From: RGIG3040 sp964410675
GTDB lineage: Bacteria; Bacillota; Clostridia; Lachnospirales; Lachnospiraceae
Assembly (NCBI GenBank): GCA_964410675.1
Contig: CAYPIB010000008.1
Location: 1-52,644, forward strand
DNA: 52,644 bases
Reading direction: 5' to 3'
The notes below the pieces were generated by a model. That model was not told the origin of the DNA and ran no database searches. It saw only the letters and a list, made by a program, of their open reading frames with translations. Each line of letters starts with the position of its first letter. Positions within the stretch are counted from its first letter, which is position 1. Below, piece by piece: positions 8,899 to 16,821 of this stretch. The translations under genes were made by a program, and so were the position numbers.

Positions 8899-8927
8899 AT
8901 AGTACTTGGTTTGACATAAGATTTCAA
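8899..8927 (-). promoter_or_regulatory. Promoter of the purine operon
   Basis: On the minus strand, -35 TTGAAA (8927-8922), a 17-bp spacer and -10 TACTAT (8904-8899). Transcription would start a few bases before riboswitch P1. Confidence 0.75.
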
Positions 8928-9007
8928 GAGAAAAATCTAATTAATGAATTTCAAACGCAATTATATAAAAAATATAATCGCAATTATAAATATAATATCT
9001 GATAACG

Positions 9008-9036
9008 TTGTTAATTAATTGAAAATCTGCTATAAT
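9008..9036 (+). promoter_or_regulatory. Promoter of the chemoreceptor gene
   Basis: -35 TTGTTA (9008-9013), 17 bp, -10 TATAAT (9031-9036). This predicts a leader of about 165 nt before the ATG at 9211. The leader ends in a GC-richer stretch (about 9158-9210) that matches no riboswitch I could name. Confidence 0.6.
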
Positions 9037-9210
9037 TATTTTATTATGAAGATTAATAAAATTGGAATAAATATATGACATTTTAAGAAGTATTTTTTCT
9101 GTTCTCCGATTTTAAATTAAAATAAAAAGTAGACATTACTTTTATAAAATAACCTTAAGGGGGAGCTGCAGCGCAACTGTGAACTGGCTAGTTATTGGGA
9201 GGACGAACGG

Positions 9211-10923
9211 ATGAAAAGAAAGACAAGAAGACTAAGTATTAAGGCAAAAATATTAATTCCTGTAGTATTAGTAATTATTCTGGTCTGCGGTTTTATGGGT
9301 ATTTTGCTGAAAGAAAGAATGAAAAACAGTTTAACTGCTATGGGACGGGAGCAGGCTGAGACAATGGTAGTCATTGCGGCCAAAGAAGTAGAGGGAGATT
9401 TAGTAGAGCAGATCAAAATCGGAGATGAGAAATCTGATATCTATGCTTCTATTTGTAATAAGCTTAAAGCAATAAAAAGCGGGACGAAAATAAAATATAT
9501 TTATACTTTATATACCGATGGTCAAAAGGTTTATTATGGCGTAGATGACAGTGAAGAATCTCCAATTGGAGAAGTATTTGAAAATTCTTATGAAGAATTA
9601 GCATCTGCTTTTGCAGGTGATACATATAGTCTTGATGAAATTCAAGATTCGATTTATGGCAAACTGATTATTGCATTTACACCAATTTACAATAGTCAGG
9701 GAGAAATTATATCAATATTGGCAGCAGACTATGATGCTGCAAATGTTGTAAGTCAAGATGAGGATAATACTAAGAGTGTTATTATGATTGTAGTTTTTGG
9801 CATATTATTCTCGGTGAGTATTATATATATAATAGTAAGCAGCGTTGTTAAGAAACTGAAACAGGTAGATAGCAAAATATACGATTTGGTTAATAGTGAA
9901 GGCGATTTAACCCAAACCATTAAAATAAATTCCGGTGATGAGTTAGAATTAATTGCTAACAATATCAATGAACTTTTAAATTATATTCGGACAATTATGA
10001 TTCATATCTCCGATGAGGCAAGTGAGTTAAGCCGGACTTCAGAACAGGTAGCAGAAAATCTAAGTGAAGCAGATATTGAAATCAAAGATGTTTCTGCAAC
10101 AATGGAAGAAATGAGTGCTGCAATGGAAGAGACTACAGCGTCAATTAATCAAATTGATACTTCAATCAGCGATACTTATAATTTTATTCAGGAAATATAT
10201 ACAAATGCAGTCGAAGGCAATAATTTCTCTGATACTATCCAGAAGAATGCGGGAACAGTTCGAGAACAGGCGATAAAGGCGAAGGCAGTCATTGGTGAAC
10301 AGGCCAATGAAATGGCAGTAGTCGTGAATGAAAAAATAGAAAAGTCAAAAGCAGTTGAAAGAATTACAGGATTGACGAATAATATTATTAATATTACGAA
10401 ACAGACAAATCTGCTGGCATTAAATGCTAGTATTGAAGCGGCCAGAGCAGGCGATTCCGGCAAAGGCTTTGCGGTTGTAGCAGATGAAATCGGTAAACTT
10501 GCAATGAATTCTGCAAAGGCTGCGGAAGAAATACAAGCAGTCAGCGGGGAGGTTATCCTGGCAGTCGATGAATTGGCAAGTGAAGCCGGAGTTATGCTGA
10601 AATTTGTAAATGAGATGACAATGCAGGGCTTTAACGATTTAGTAAGCATCAGTGAAAATTATAGCAATGATGCCGGAAGCATGCACAATATGATGGAAGC
10701 ATTTGCAGAGCAGTCAAGTAATTTGCAGGAAAAAATAGATCATATCCGCCAAGCAGTCGAAGATGTAAATCTGGCAGCCGAAGATTGTGCCAAAGGTGTG
10801 ATTAATGTTTCGGAGATGTCAGTAGACTTATCAGTTAATGTTGGCGATATTGGAGAAGCGGCTAAGATTAATCTTGATGTATCCGAACAGCTGGCTTTGG
10901 AGGTAAATAAATTTAAGATTTAG
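9211..10923 (+). CDS. Methyl-accepting chemotaxis protein with Cache-like sensor
   Basis: 570 residues. TM1 (about 12-32), a Cache-type extracytoplasmic sensor (about 35-180; YIYTLYTDGQKVYYGVDD, then IIAFTPIYNSQGEII), TM2 (about 187-210), HAMP (about 211-263), and a coiled-coil signalling domain with the conserved hairpin tip TKQTNLLALNASIEAARAG. It relays ligand binding through CheA/CheW to motility. No pentapeptide tether for CheR is seen at the C-terminus. RBS GGGAGG. It is monocistronic, with its own promoter and terminator, and no other chemotaxis gene is nearby. Confidence 0.94.
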   Translation: MKRKTRRLSIKAKILIPVVLVIILVCGFMGILLKERMKNSLTAMGREQAETMVVIAAKEVEGDLVEQIKIGDEKSDIYASICNKLKAIKSGTKIKYIYTLYTDGQKVYYGVDDSEESPIGEVFENSYEELASAFAGDTYSLDEIQDSIYGKLIIAFTPIYNSQGEIISILAADYDAANVVSQDEDNTKSVIMIVVFGILFSVSIIYIIVSSVVKKLKQVDSKIYDLVNSEGDLTQTIKINSGDELELIANNINELLNYIRTIMIHISDEASELSRTSEQVAENLSEADIEIKDVSATMEEMSAAMEETTASINQIDTSISDTYNFIQEIYTNAVEGNNFSDTIQKNAGTVREQAIKAKAVIGEQANEMAVVVNEKIEKSKAVERITGLTNNIINITKQTNLLALNASIEAARAGDSGKGFAVVADEIGKLAMNSAKAAEEIQAVSGEVILAVDELASEAGVMLKFVNEMTMQGFNDLVSISENYSNDAGSMHNMMEAFAEQSSNLQEKIDHIRQAVEDVNLAAEDCAKGVINVSEMSVDLSVNVGDIGEAAKINLDVSEQLALEVNKFKI

Positions 10924-10963
10924 ATTGCGGTCATTTAAGTAAGAATTAGTGAATATATTTAAA

Positions 10964-11004
10964 GCACCTTGAAATTCGTTTGTCGTATTTCAAGGTGGTT
11001 TTAC
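10964..11004 (+). terminator. Terminator after the chemoreceptor gene
   Basis: CACCTTGAAAT (10965-10975) pairs with ATTTCAAGGTG (10987-10997), followed by GTTTTA. Confidence 0.8.
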
Positions 11005-11086
11005 GTATATGCAGCAGGGGTATAATTTAGAACATTAAGTTTGTATTAAGACTTATAATTTTAACGCTTAAATATAAAGATAGTAT

Positions 11087-11115
11087 TTGAATTTTTGTAC
11101 CGGATTGCATATAAT
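11087..11115 (+). promoter_or_regulatory. Promoter and leader of the pyrophosphatase gene
   Basis: -35 TTGAAT (11087-11092), 17 bp, -10 TATAAT (11110-11115). The leader of about 110 nt contains a small hairpin with a GNRA-type loop, CGGTG-GCAA-CACCG, near 11180-11193. The rest of 11005-11231 shows nothing else. Confidence 0.65.
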
Positions 11116-11231
11116 AATAGGGATGGCTTGAAACAGAAAAAATTAATTTGATTTAATAGATTTAAGTAAAAGGGACATTACGGTGGCAACACCGATGATT
11201 TCAAAATATAAATCAAAAGGAGTGAATTACA

Positions 11232-13328
11232 TTGGATTCAACAGCATTTATTATTTTTTCTATTGTAACGTCATTTTTGGCGTTTGGACTAGCATTTTGG
11301 TTGTATGGGTGGGTTAAAAAGCAACCGTCTTCCAATGTCCGCATTGCAGAAGTAGGAGGCTATATTCAGAAGGGTGCAGCTACATTTTTAAACAAGGAAT
11401 ATCTTGTTTTAGCTAAATTCTGTAGTGTTGTAGCATTACTGATCTTACTTTTTCTGCCTTTGCCTATTTGGAAAGGTTCACCGCTTCCTAATATCCAGAT
11501 GGCAGTTGCCTATATTTTCGGGACAATCTTTTCGGCAATTGCAGGTAAGATAGGGATTAAGGTAGCTACGATTGCAAATGCAAAAACCGCTGAGGCGGCA
11601 CAAAAAGGTATACGACCATCTTTCTTATGTGGATTCCGCGGCGGAGCAGTCATGGGTATGGCCGTTGTTGGCTCGTCTTTATTAGGAGTTGCATTAGTAT
11701 TCTGGCTTACAGGCGATTCGACTACATTGCTGGGATTTAGTTTCGGAGCAAGCTCACTGGCTTTATTTGCTAAGGCAGGCGGCGGAATATTTACAAAAAC
11801 AGCAGATATTTCAGCGGACCTTGTTGGTAAAGTAGAACTGGGCATTCCCGAGGATGATCCTCGTAATCCAGCCGTTATCGCAGATAATGTCGGTGACAAT
11901 GTCGGTGATGTAGCTGGTATGGGTGCAGATTTATTTGATTCCAATGTAGCCTCGATGGCAGCAGCTCTTGTTATGGGTGCGACTTTAGATACTGCCCTTG
12001 GCGGAACATTAAATGTTTCTATGATATTTTGTTATGCGGCAATAGGACTTTTGGCATCTATTATCGGAGTTGCGACAGCGCGTATGGGTAAGAATGACAA
12101 TCCGACGTTTGCGCTGAATTCAAGTACATATGTAACAACAGCTCTTTTTGCAGTTTTGACGGCTGCGGCGACTGCATTATTTGGATTTGAATGGCGTATT
12201 TGGGGTGCCAGTGCAGTAGGTCTTCTCGTTGGTGTTATTATTGGTATTGCAAGTGATTACTTTACCGACGATCGTAAAAAACCAGTCCAATTAACCGCTA
12301 AGGCAAGTGAATCAGGACCGGCATTTACCATTCTTTCCGGTGTATCCTATGGATTTTTATCGACGATGCCTGCTCTTATCGGTATTGGTGTTTCAGCTTT
12401 AGTTTCTTATAAGCTTTGTGAGCCGCTGGGCAGTGATTATGCTATGTTTGGTATTGCTATGGCAGCAGTAGGAATGCTTTCTATTGTAGGAATGATTATA
12501 TCCAATGACGCGTATGGTCCGATTGTAGATAATGCCAGAGGACTTGCAGAAATGGGTGATTTAGGTGATGAGGTTTTGGAAATTACAGATACACTTGATA
12601 GTGCCGGAAACACGGTTAAGGCTGTTACAAAAGGTTTTGCGATTGGTGCAGCAGGTCTAACGGTTATTGCCCTATTAGGTGCATTTATTAGTGAAGTTAA
12701 CGTAGCTGCCGTTGAAGCGGGTCTTGTGGCAGCAGGAGAAAAGTATTTAGTTGGCTTTGATATTATGAACCCAACTGTTTTCTTCGGTATGCTTGCTGGT
12801 GCATCTATTCCGGCAGTCTTTAGTGCGATGCTGATGTTGGGAGTAAACCGCAATGCGCAGCGCATGGTAGCAGAAATACATCGTCAATTCCGTGAAATCA
12901 AAGGACTCAAAGAAGGAAAAGAAGGTGTAATTCCGGAATACGACCGTTGTATTGAAATTGCAACCGATGGTTCTATTCGTGAATTGATTCCGGCAGGTCT
13001 TATGAGTATTCTTGCAACATTAGCAGTTGGTTTTATTGGTGGTGTAACCGCTATTGGCGGCTTCCTCGCAGGTAATATTGTAAGCGGTCTTTTATTAGCA
13101 CTTTTTATGAGTAACTCGGGCGGTCTTTGGGATAATTCCAAAAAATATGTAGAGTCCGGACACAATGGCGGCAAGGGAAGCGAAGCACACAAGGCAGCTG
13201 TTATTGGTGATACCGTTGGTGATCCATTTAAGGATACGGCAGGTCCATCCATCAATACTCAGATTACAGTTGTTTCATTAGTAGCATCCTTAATGTCAGG
13301 ACTGTTTTTACTATTTTCAATTTTTTAA
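11232..13328 (+). CDS. hppA: Membrane-bound ion-translocating pyrophosphatase
   Basis: 698 residues, about 16 transmembrane helices, the usual family length. The active-site signatures are intact: GGGIFTKTADISADLVGKVE, DDPRNPAVIADNVGDNVGD and, near the end, GDTVGDPFKDTAGPS. It hydrolyses PPi and pumps ions across the membrane. At the K+-dependence site the sequence reads GNTVKAVTKG (Lys463, Thr466), the pattern of the K+-independent subfamily, which is known for H+ pumping; K+-dependent forms carry Ala there. Translation probably starts at TTG 11232, preceded by AAAGGAG. It has its own promoter and terminator. Confidence 0.96.
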   Translation: MDSTAFIIFSIVTSFLAFGLAFWLYGWVKKQPSSNVRIAEVGGYIQKGAATFLNKEYLVLAKFCSVVALLILLFLPLPIWKGSPLPNIQMAVAYIFGTIFSAIAGKIGIKVATIANAKTAEAAQKGIRPSFLCGFRGGAVMGMAVVGSSLLGVALVFWLTGDSTTLLGFSFGASSLALFAKAGGGIFTKTADISADLVGKVELGIPEDDPRNPAVIADNVGDNVGDVAGMGADLFDSNVASMAAALVMGATLDTALGGTLNVSMIFCYAAIGLLASIIGVATARMGKNDNPTFALNSSTYVTTALFAVLTAAATALFGFEWRIWGASAVGLLVGVIIGIASDYFTDDRKKPVQLTAKASESGPAFTILSGVSYGFLSTMPALIGIGVSALVSYKLCEPLGSDYAMFGIAMAAVGMLSIVGMIISNDAYGPIVDNARGLAEMGDLGDEVLEITDTLDSAGNTVKAVTKGFAIGAAGLTVIALLGAFISEVNVAAVEAGLVAAGEKYLVGFDIMNPTVFFGMLAGASIPAVFSAMLMLGVNRNAQRMVAEIHRQFREIKGLKEGKEGVIPEYDRCIEIATDGSIRELIPAGLMSILATLAVGFIGGVTAIGGFLAGNIVSGLLLALFMSNSGGLWDNSKKYVESGHNGGKGSEAHKAAVIGDTVGDPFKDTAGPSINTQITVVSLVASLMSGLFLLFSIF

Positions 13329-13365
13329 TTAAATAATAATGAATTTATAAATGTATCTTAAAATG

Positions 13366-13397
13366 AAACGGTGCAGCTTTAGTCTGCATCGTTTTAT
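13366..13397 (+). terminator. Terminator after hppA
   Basis: ACGGTGCAG (13368-13376) pairs with CTGCATCGT (13384-13392), then TTTATTTATTT. Confidence 0.8.
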
Positions 13398-13405
13398 TTA
13401 TTTAA

Positions 13406-13434
13406 TTGCGTAACAGTCATAAAAGTAATATAAT
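13406..13434 (+). promoter_or_regulatory. Promoter of the lipoprotein gene
   Basis: -35 TTGCGT (13406-13411), 17 bp, -10 TATAAT (13429-13434). Confidence 0.6.
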
Positions 13435-13447
13435 TAAAATTAGGCGT

Positions 13448-13486
13448 TTGTGAAACGGAGCCGCCACCCAGAATTAAGTTTCACAA
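13448..13486 (+). promoter_or_regulatory. Inverted repeat at the predicted 5' end of the lipoprotein mRNA
   Basis: TTGTGAAAC (13448-13456) and GTTTCACAA (13478-13486) are perfect reverse complements around a 21-nt, locally GC-rich loop. Transcription from the -10 at 13429 would start about 7 nt before it. It could be an operator or a 5' stabilising hairpin. Confidence 0.5.
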
Positions 13487-13520
13487 TACTCTAATATTAA
13501 ACAACTACAAGGAGGGTATA

Positions 13521-14045
13521 ATGAAAAAGTTTATTTTAACAATTTGCAGTCTCACATTTATAATAATGACATTGACCGGCTGTTCTAATTCAAAATCTTC
13601 GGTTACTTACGTTCCATATGATCAAATTCCGGCTGATTATAGTTTAGAAGATGCCAAAAAGGATAAATGTGTTATCTTTGAGGAGTCCGGCTTGACGTCA
13701 GGAGAAGAGGAATGGGATGAATTTATTGAAAAATCAGATTCTGGTAAGAAGGCATTTATTCGAATTGCCAGCTATTATACGGCTCTCAATGTATCGGACT
13801 TAAGTTATGACGGCAAAAATTATTCTTTTTATTCAAAGGAAGACGGCGAGGAATATAAAGGGGAGTATCCATACCTTATGCATTATACCGGTGAGCTGCC
13901 TAGCGGATCTGCTTCTAAGGAATACGAATATTATATTTTGACTCACGATGATTCATTATCAATCGAAGAAATTCAAAATAGCTGGCTTAGCAGCTCCACA
14001 AAGGATCAACTTGATGCCAGAATCGTATATGAGACATTTGAATAA
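13521..14045 (+). CDS. Small predicted lipoprotein, unknown function
   Basis: 174 residues. An N-terminal type II signal peptide has lipobox LTGC, with Cys21 as the acylation site. The mature part is acidic and Tyr-rich, with no domain I recognise; SYDGKNYSFYSKEDGEEYKG suggests a beta meander. RBS AAGGAGGG is strong. It has its own promoter and a hairpin leader, and the next gene appears to have a separate promoter. Expected location: outer face of the cytoplasmic membrane. Confidence 0.75.
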   Translation: MKKFILTICSLTFIIMTLTGCSNSKSSVTYVPYDQIPADYSLEDAKKDKCVIFEESGLTSGEEEWDEFIEKSDSGKKAFIRIASYYTALNVSDLSYDGKNYSFYSKEDGEEYKGEYPYLMHYTGELPSGSASKEYEYYILTHDDSLSIEEIQNSWLSSSTKDQLDARIVYETFE

Positions 14046-14070
14046 GACTATATGTACTTTTGGAATAGAA

Positions 14071-14100
14071 TTGGTAAAATAATAATAGATATGGTATAAT
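14071..14100 (+). promoter_or_regulatory. Promoter of the DUF975 gene
   Basis: -35 TTGGTA (14071-14076), 18 bp, -10 TATAAT (14095-14100). Confidence 0.55.
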
Positions 14101-14133
14101 CGTTCAAAATATAGTATGGAAAGAGGATAAAAT

Positions 14134-14871
14134 ATGTGGGTGAGAAGTGAGTTAAAGAATAGAGCTAAAACAGTATTAAATCTTTGCTATTGGAAAGCCG
14201 TTTTAATAAGTTTTATTTTATTAGTTATTACAGGCGGAGGCAGTGGCGGCAGCGGCAGCCGTACAAGGAACTCGCTCCAAGAGTCTAATACAAATGAATT
14301 GACAAACAGTGGAATATTAAATGCACGAGTCCTAATAGCAATACTAGGCATAGTACTTGTAGTTTTTTTAATAGCAGCTATCATTGGATTTACAATTGGG
14401 GCATTTATTTTTAATCCGCTTGAAGTAAACGCCAGAAGATTTTTTATCTTCAGCAGAGAGAGGCCTACAAGCTTAAGCGAGATTGGCTATTGCTTTAGTA
14501 ACTCTTATTTTAATGTAGTAAAAATTCAATTTATGAGAAAACTATTTACCGGACTATGGACATTATTGTTTATTATTCCGGGTATTGTAAAGGGTTATGA
14601 ATATCGAATGATACCTTATCTATTAGCAGAAAATCCAGGAATGCCAATGGAAGAAGCATTTCGCTTAAGCAAGACGATGATGAACGGGGAAAAATGGAAT
14701 ACATTTGTTTTGGATTTGTCCTTCCTTGGCTGGTATTTATTAAGTATTTTAACGTTTGGGATCTTGGCAATTTTCTATGTAAATCCTTATCATGATTTAA
14801 CAAATGCTGAATTATACGTAACCTTAAAAGGAAAGATAATGGGTCCGGTCAATGAAGCATATTATAAGTAG
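14134..14871 (+). CDS. DUF975 family integral membrane protein
   Basis: 245 residues. It starts with the family pattern LKNRAKTVLNLCYWKAVLIS and keeps the conserved GYEYRMIPYLLAENP and EAFRLSKTMMNGEKW segments, with about five or six membrane segments. A Gly/Ser-rich loop (about 31-45, GGGSGGSGSR) follows the first helix. Molecular function is unknown for the family. It is followed by argC after 38 bp with no terminator between, so some co-transcription is possible. Confidence 0.85.
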   Translation: MWVRSELKNRAKTVLNLCYWKAVLISFILLVITGGGSGGSGSRTRNSLQESNTNELTNSGILNARVLIAILGIVLVVFLIAAIIGFTIGAFIFNPLEVNARRFFIFSRERPTSLSEIGYCFSNSYFNVVKIQFMRKLFTGLWTLLFIIPGIVKGYEYRMIPYLLAENPGMPMEEAFRLSKTMMNGEKWNTFVLDLSFLGWYLLSILTFGILAIFYVNPYHDLTNAELYVTLKGKIMGPVNEAYYK

Positions 14872-14909
14872 TATATTCGGCAATATTTAAATACATTTAG
14901 GAGATTTTA

Positions 14910-15857
14910 ATGAAAACAAAAATTTTTATAGACGGAAGTGAAGGAACAACAGGATTAAGAATACATGAGCGTTTTCAGGAGCGTGATGATATTGAATTAT
15001 TGACAATCAACCAAGAGCTCAGGAAAGATACGAATGAGAGAAAAAGGTTAATCAATGCCTCTGATATAACTTTCCTTTGTCTGCCGGATGCAGCGGCAAA
15101 AGAGTCGGTCAGCCTTGTAGAAAATGACCATGTAAAAATATTGGATACATCTACTGCGCATAGAACAGATGAAAGCTGGACTTATGGGTTTCCGGAACTA
15201 TCCAAGGCACACAGACAAAATATTGCAGCAGGGAAGAGGATTGCCGTACCCGGCTGTCATGCCACCGGCTTTATCGCGCTTATTTATCCTTTAATTGCAG
15301 CGAATATTTTGCCGGCTGATTATCCGGTATCCGCATTTTCCCTTACCGGATATAGCGGCGGCGGAAAGAAAATGATTGCGGAGTATGAGGATAAAAATCG
15401 TACAAATGAATTTGATGCTCCAAGGGAATATGCACTTAGTCAGCAGCACAAGCACTTAAAGGAAATGAAAAATATTACTGCAATAACAAGGGAACCGCTA
15501 TTTTCTCCGATAGTAGCAGATTATTACAGCGGAATGGTTGTTACGGTTCCCTTATATACGGAATTTTTAAAAGAGTATCATACGCCTAAAAAATTACAGG
15601 AATTTTTTGCCGAATATTATACTGGTCAATTATTTGTTAAAGTCATGGATTTAGGTGCGGAATCTGAGCAAAATGGAATGATGGCAGGCAATGAATGTGC
15701 CGGCTGGGATGGCTTGAATATATATGTGAGTGGAAATAATGAAAGAATTGTACTGAATGCTCAGTTCGATAATCTGGGAAAAGGTGCCTCCGGCGCAGCG
15801 GTTCAGTGCTTAAATATTATGCTGGGATGCGAAGAAAATAAAGGTTTAAATTTATAA
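14910..15857 (+). CDS. argC: N-acetyl-gamma-glutamyl-phosphate reductase, type 2
   Basis: 315 residues, the short type-2 ArgC. The NAD(P)-binding start KIFIDGSEGTTGLRI and the catalytic Cys116 in PGCHATGF are clear, with TGYSGGGKKMI downstream. It reduces N-acetylglutamyl phosphate to the semialdehyde in arginine synthesis. No other arg gene lies in this window, so it is separated from the rest of the pathway. RBS TAGGAG. It is followed by a strong convergent terminator. Confidence 0.95.
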   Translation: MKTKIFIDGSEGTTGLRIHERFQERDDIELLTINQELRKDTNERKRLINASDITFLCLPDAAAKESVSLVENDHVKILDTSTAHRTDESWTYGFPELSKAHRQNIAAGKRIAVPGCHATGFIALIYPLIAANILPADYPVSAFSLTGYSGGGKKMIAEYEDKNRTNEFDAPREYALSQQHKHLKEMKNITAITREPLFSPIVADYYSGMVVTVPLYTEFLKEYHTPKKLQEFFAEYYTGQLFVKVMDLGAESEQNGMMAGNECAGWDGLNIYVSGNNERIVLNAQFDNLGKGASGAAVQCLNIMLGCEENKGLNL

Positions 15858-15868
15858 GAATATGACTT

Positions 15869-15906
15869 AAAAAAGGGCATTGGAACTTTAGTTCCGGCCC
15901 TTTTTT
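15869..15906. terminator. Bidirectional terminator overlapping the end of the small sigma-like gene
   Basis: AAAAAAGGGC (15869-15878) pairs with GCCCTTTTTT (about 15897-15906), with TGGAAC/GTTCC inside. The stop codon of the minus-strand 79-residue gene (15888-15890) lies inside this hairpin. Confidence 0.85.
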
Positions 15907-16127
15907 CTTTCGTTTTCCAAATAAATATGATATATTTCAGAGAATTCATCTTCATTGAACTGAAACTTATGGAGCCCTTTTACCATGGCAAGAAGCTGTT
16001 CAGAAAATAAATCTTCATCAAATTTTCCATAAAGATAACTGTAACATTTTGCCATTTCAATAAATGACTCACTTAAATGTTCAATATCCTCCTTGCTTTT
16101 TCTTTTAATGCGATTACGTACTGTCAT
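15888..16127 (-). CDS. Small sigma region-2-like protein (RsoA / Tn916 Orf8-like)
   Basis: 79 residues, basic N-terminus. The segment GKFDEDLFSEQLLAMVKGL with HKF next fits sigma factor region 2.1, the core-RNA-polymerase binding helix pattern DxxDLxxExxLxLxxAxxKF. The Bacillus subtilis SigO partner RsoA is also about 79 residues and carries region 2 alone. Conjugative-transposon helix-turn-helix proteins such as Tn916 Orf8 are similar in size and pattern. Its ATG directly follows the TGA of the region-4 gene (TGAATG), which implies coupled, equimolar synthesis. Function is inferred. Confidence 0.65.
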   Translation of the reverse strand: MTVRNRIKRKSKEDIEHLSESFIEMAKCYSYLYGKFDEDLFSEQLLAMVKGLHKFQFNEDEFSEIYHIYLENERKKGRN

Positions 16128-16556
16128 TCATACTGCATCCCCTTTCGTTTTAAGCGTTAATTTTTTTCTTAACGATTCTAAGGCACGTTTTTTCATTGAG
16201 CCTACTGCCTGCTTTGAAATTCCCAGTTTCTTAGCGGCGAATGTATCATCATATCCAAATTTATAGCAAAGTATAATCACCCTCTGCTGTTTTGCACTCA
16301 GGTCTTCTATAAGCTCATAGAAATAATAATCATATGTATCGGTAGAAGAGTCAGATGTTAAATTCTTGTCATCCGTATACAGAAAATACTGTTGCTCTCT
16401 GCTTTTGCGAATTGCATAGCCTTTTCTTGTTTCAAACATAGTTTTTTTCATAAAAGCTGTCAACATACATTCACAGGCGTAATCAAGAAACAGATTTTGT
16501 GCTGGAGCAGAATTGGAATAAAAGTAATCGTCTGCTATTGTTGAATTATTTTTCAT
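16128..16556 (-). CDS. Sigma-70-like region-4 protein (SigO / Tn916 Orf7-like)
   Basis: 142 residues. The N-terminus (FLDYACECMLTAFMKKTMF) resembles conjugative-transposon sigma-like regulators. The C-terminus (about 84-135) is a sigma region 4 helix-turn-helix: LSAKQQRVIILCYKFGYDD, then AAKKLGISKQAVGSMKKRAL. Region 2 is not evident in this chain and seems to be supplied by the adjacent 79-residue gene. RBS AAGGAG. It diverges from the 16822-23557 operon across 265 bp, making that operon the obvious candidate target, together with its own gene. Confidence 0.8.
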   Translation of the reverse strand: MKNNSTIADDYFYSNSAPAQNLFLDYACECMLTAFMKKTMFETRKGYAIRKSREQQYFLYTDDKNLTSDSSTDTYDYYFYELIEDLSAKQQRVIILCYKFGYDDTFAAKKLGISKQAVGSMKKRALESLRKKLTLKTKGDAV

Positions 16557-16714
16557 TTTTGTAAACTCCTTTTATGGATTTATTAACAAGTATTTATCAG
16601 TTATTAAAACAGTGCGATAAATGTCGTTTTTCGTAGATGTATAGTGATATAGAGCAAAATATGTCAAAAAAGTAAATGTAAAAACAAATGAAGATTATTT
16701 TTTATATAGTTGAC

Positions 16715-16731
16715 TATCAAGTATATTGATA
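16715..16731. promoter_or_regulatory. Palindrome in the divergent sigma/unknown-operon region
   Basis: TATCAA-GTATA-TTGATA is a perfect 6-bp inverted repeat (extended with one mismatch to 16713-16733). It overlaps TTGACT (16710-16715). No canonical -10 is found 17 bp downstream, as expected for a promoter read by a non-housekeeping sigma factor. The remainder of 16557-16821 is AT-rich without other clear signals. Confidence 0.4.
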
Positions 16732-16821
16732 CTCTTTATGTATAAGAGCGCTCCTTTTCCATTTAATTTATTGAATGGACAATAACTATTAATTATAAAA
16801 AAGTAAGAAAGGAATGATAAA

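Noticed and set aside
9158..9210. GCGCAACTGTGA in the chemoreceptor leader recalled the cobalamin riboswitch core
   Set aside because: The other conserved parts, including the B12 box, are absent and the leader is too short.
11150..11225. Leader of hppA considered as a known riboswitch
   Set aside because: Only one small GNRA hairpin is present; it does not fit the fluoride or other classes I know.
12437..13255. Minus-strand frames inside hppA
   Set aside because: They are antisense shadows of a highly conserved membrane protein gene.
15888..16556. Sigma-like pair as part of a Tn916-type conjugative element
   Set aside because: No integrase, excisionase, relaxase or transfer gene and no attachment repeats are seen on either side.
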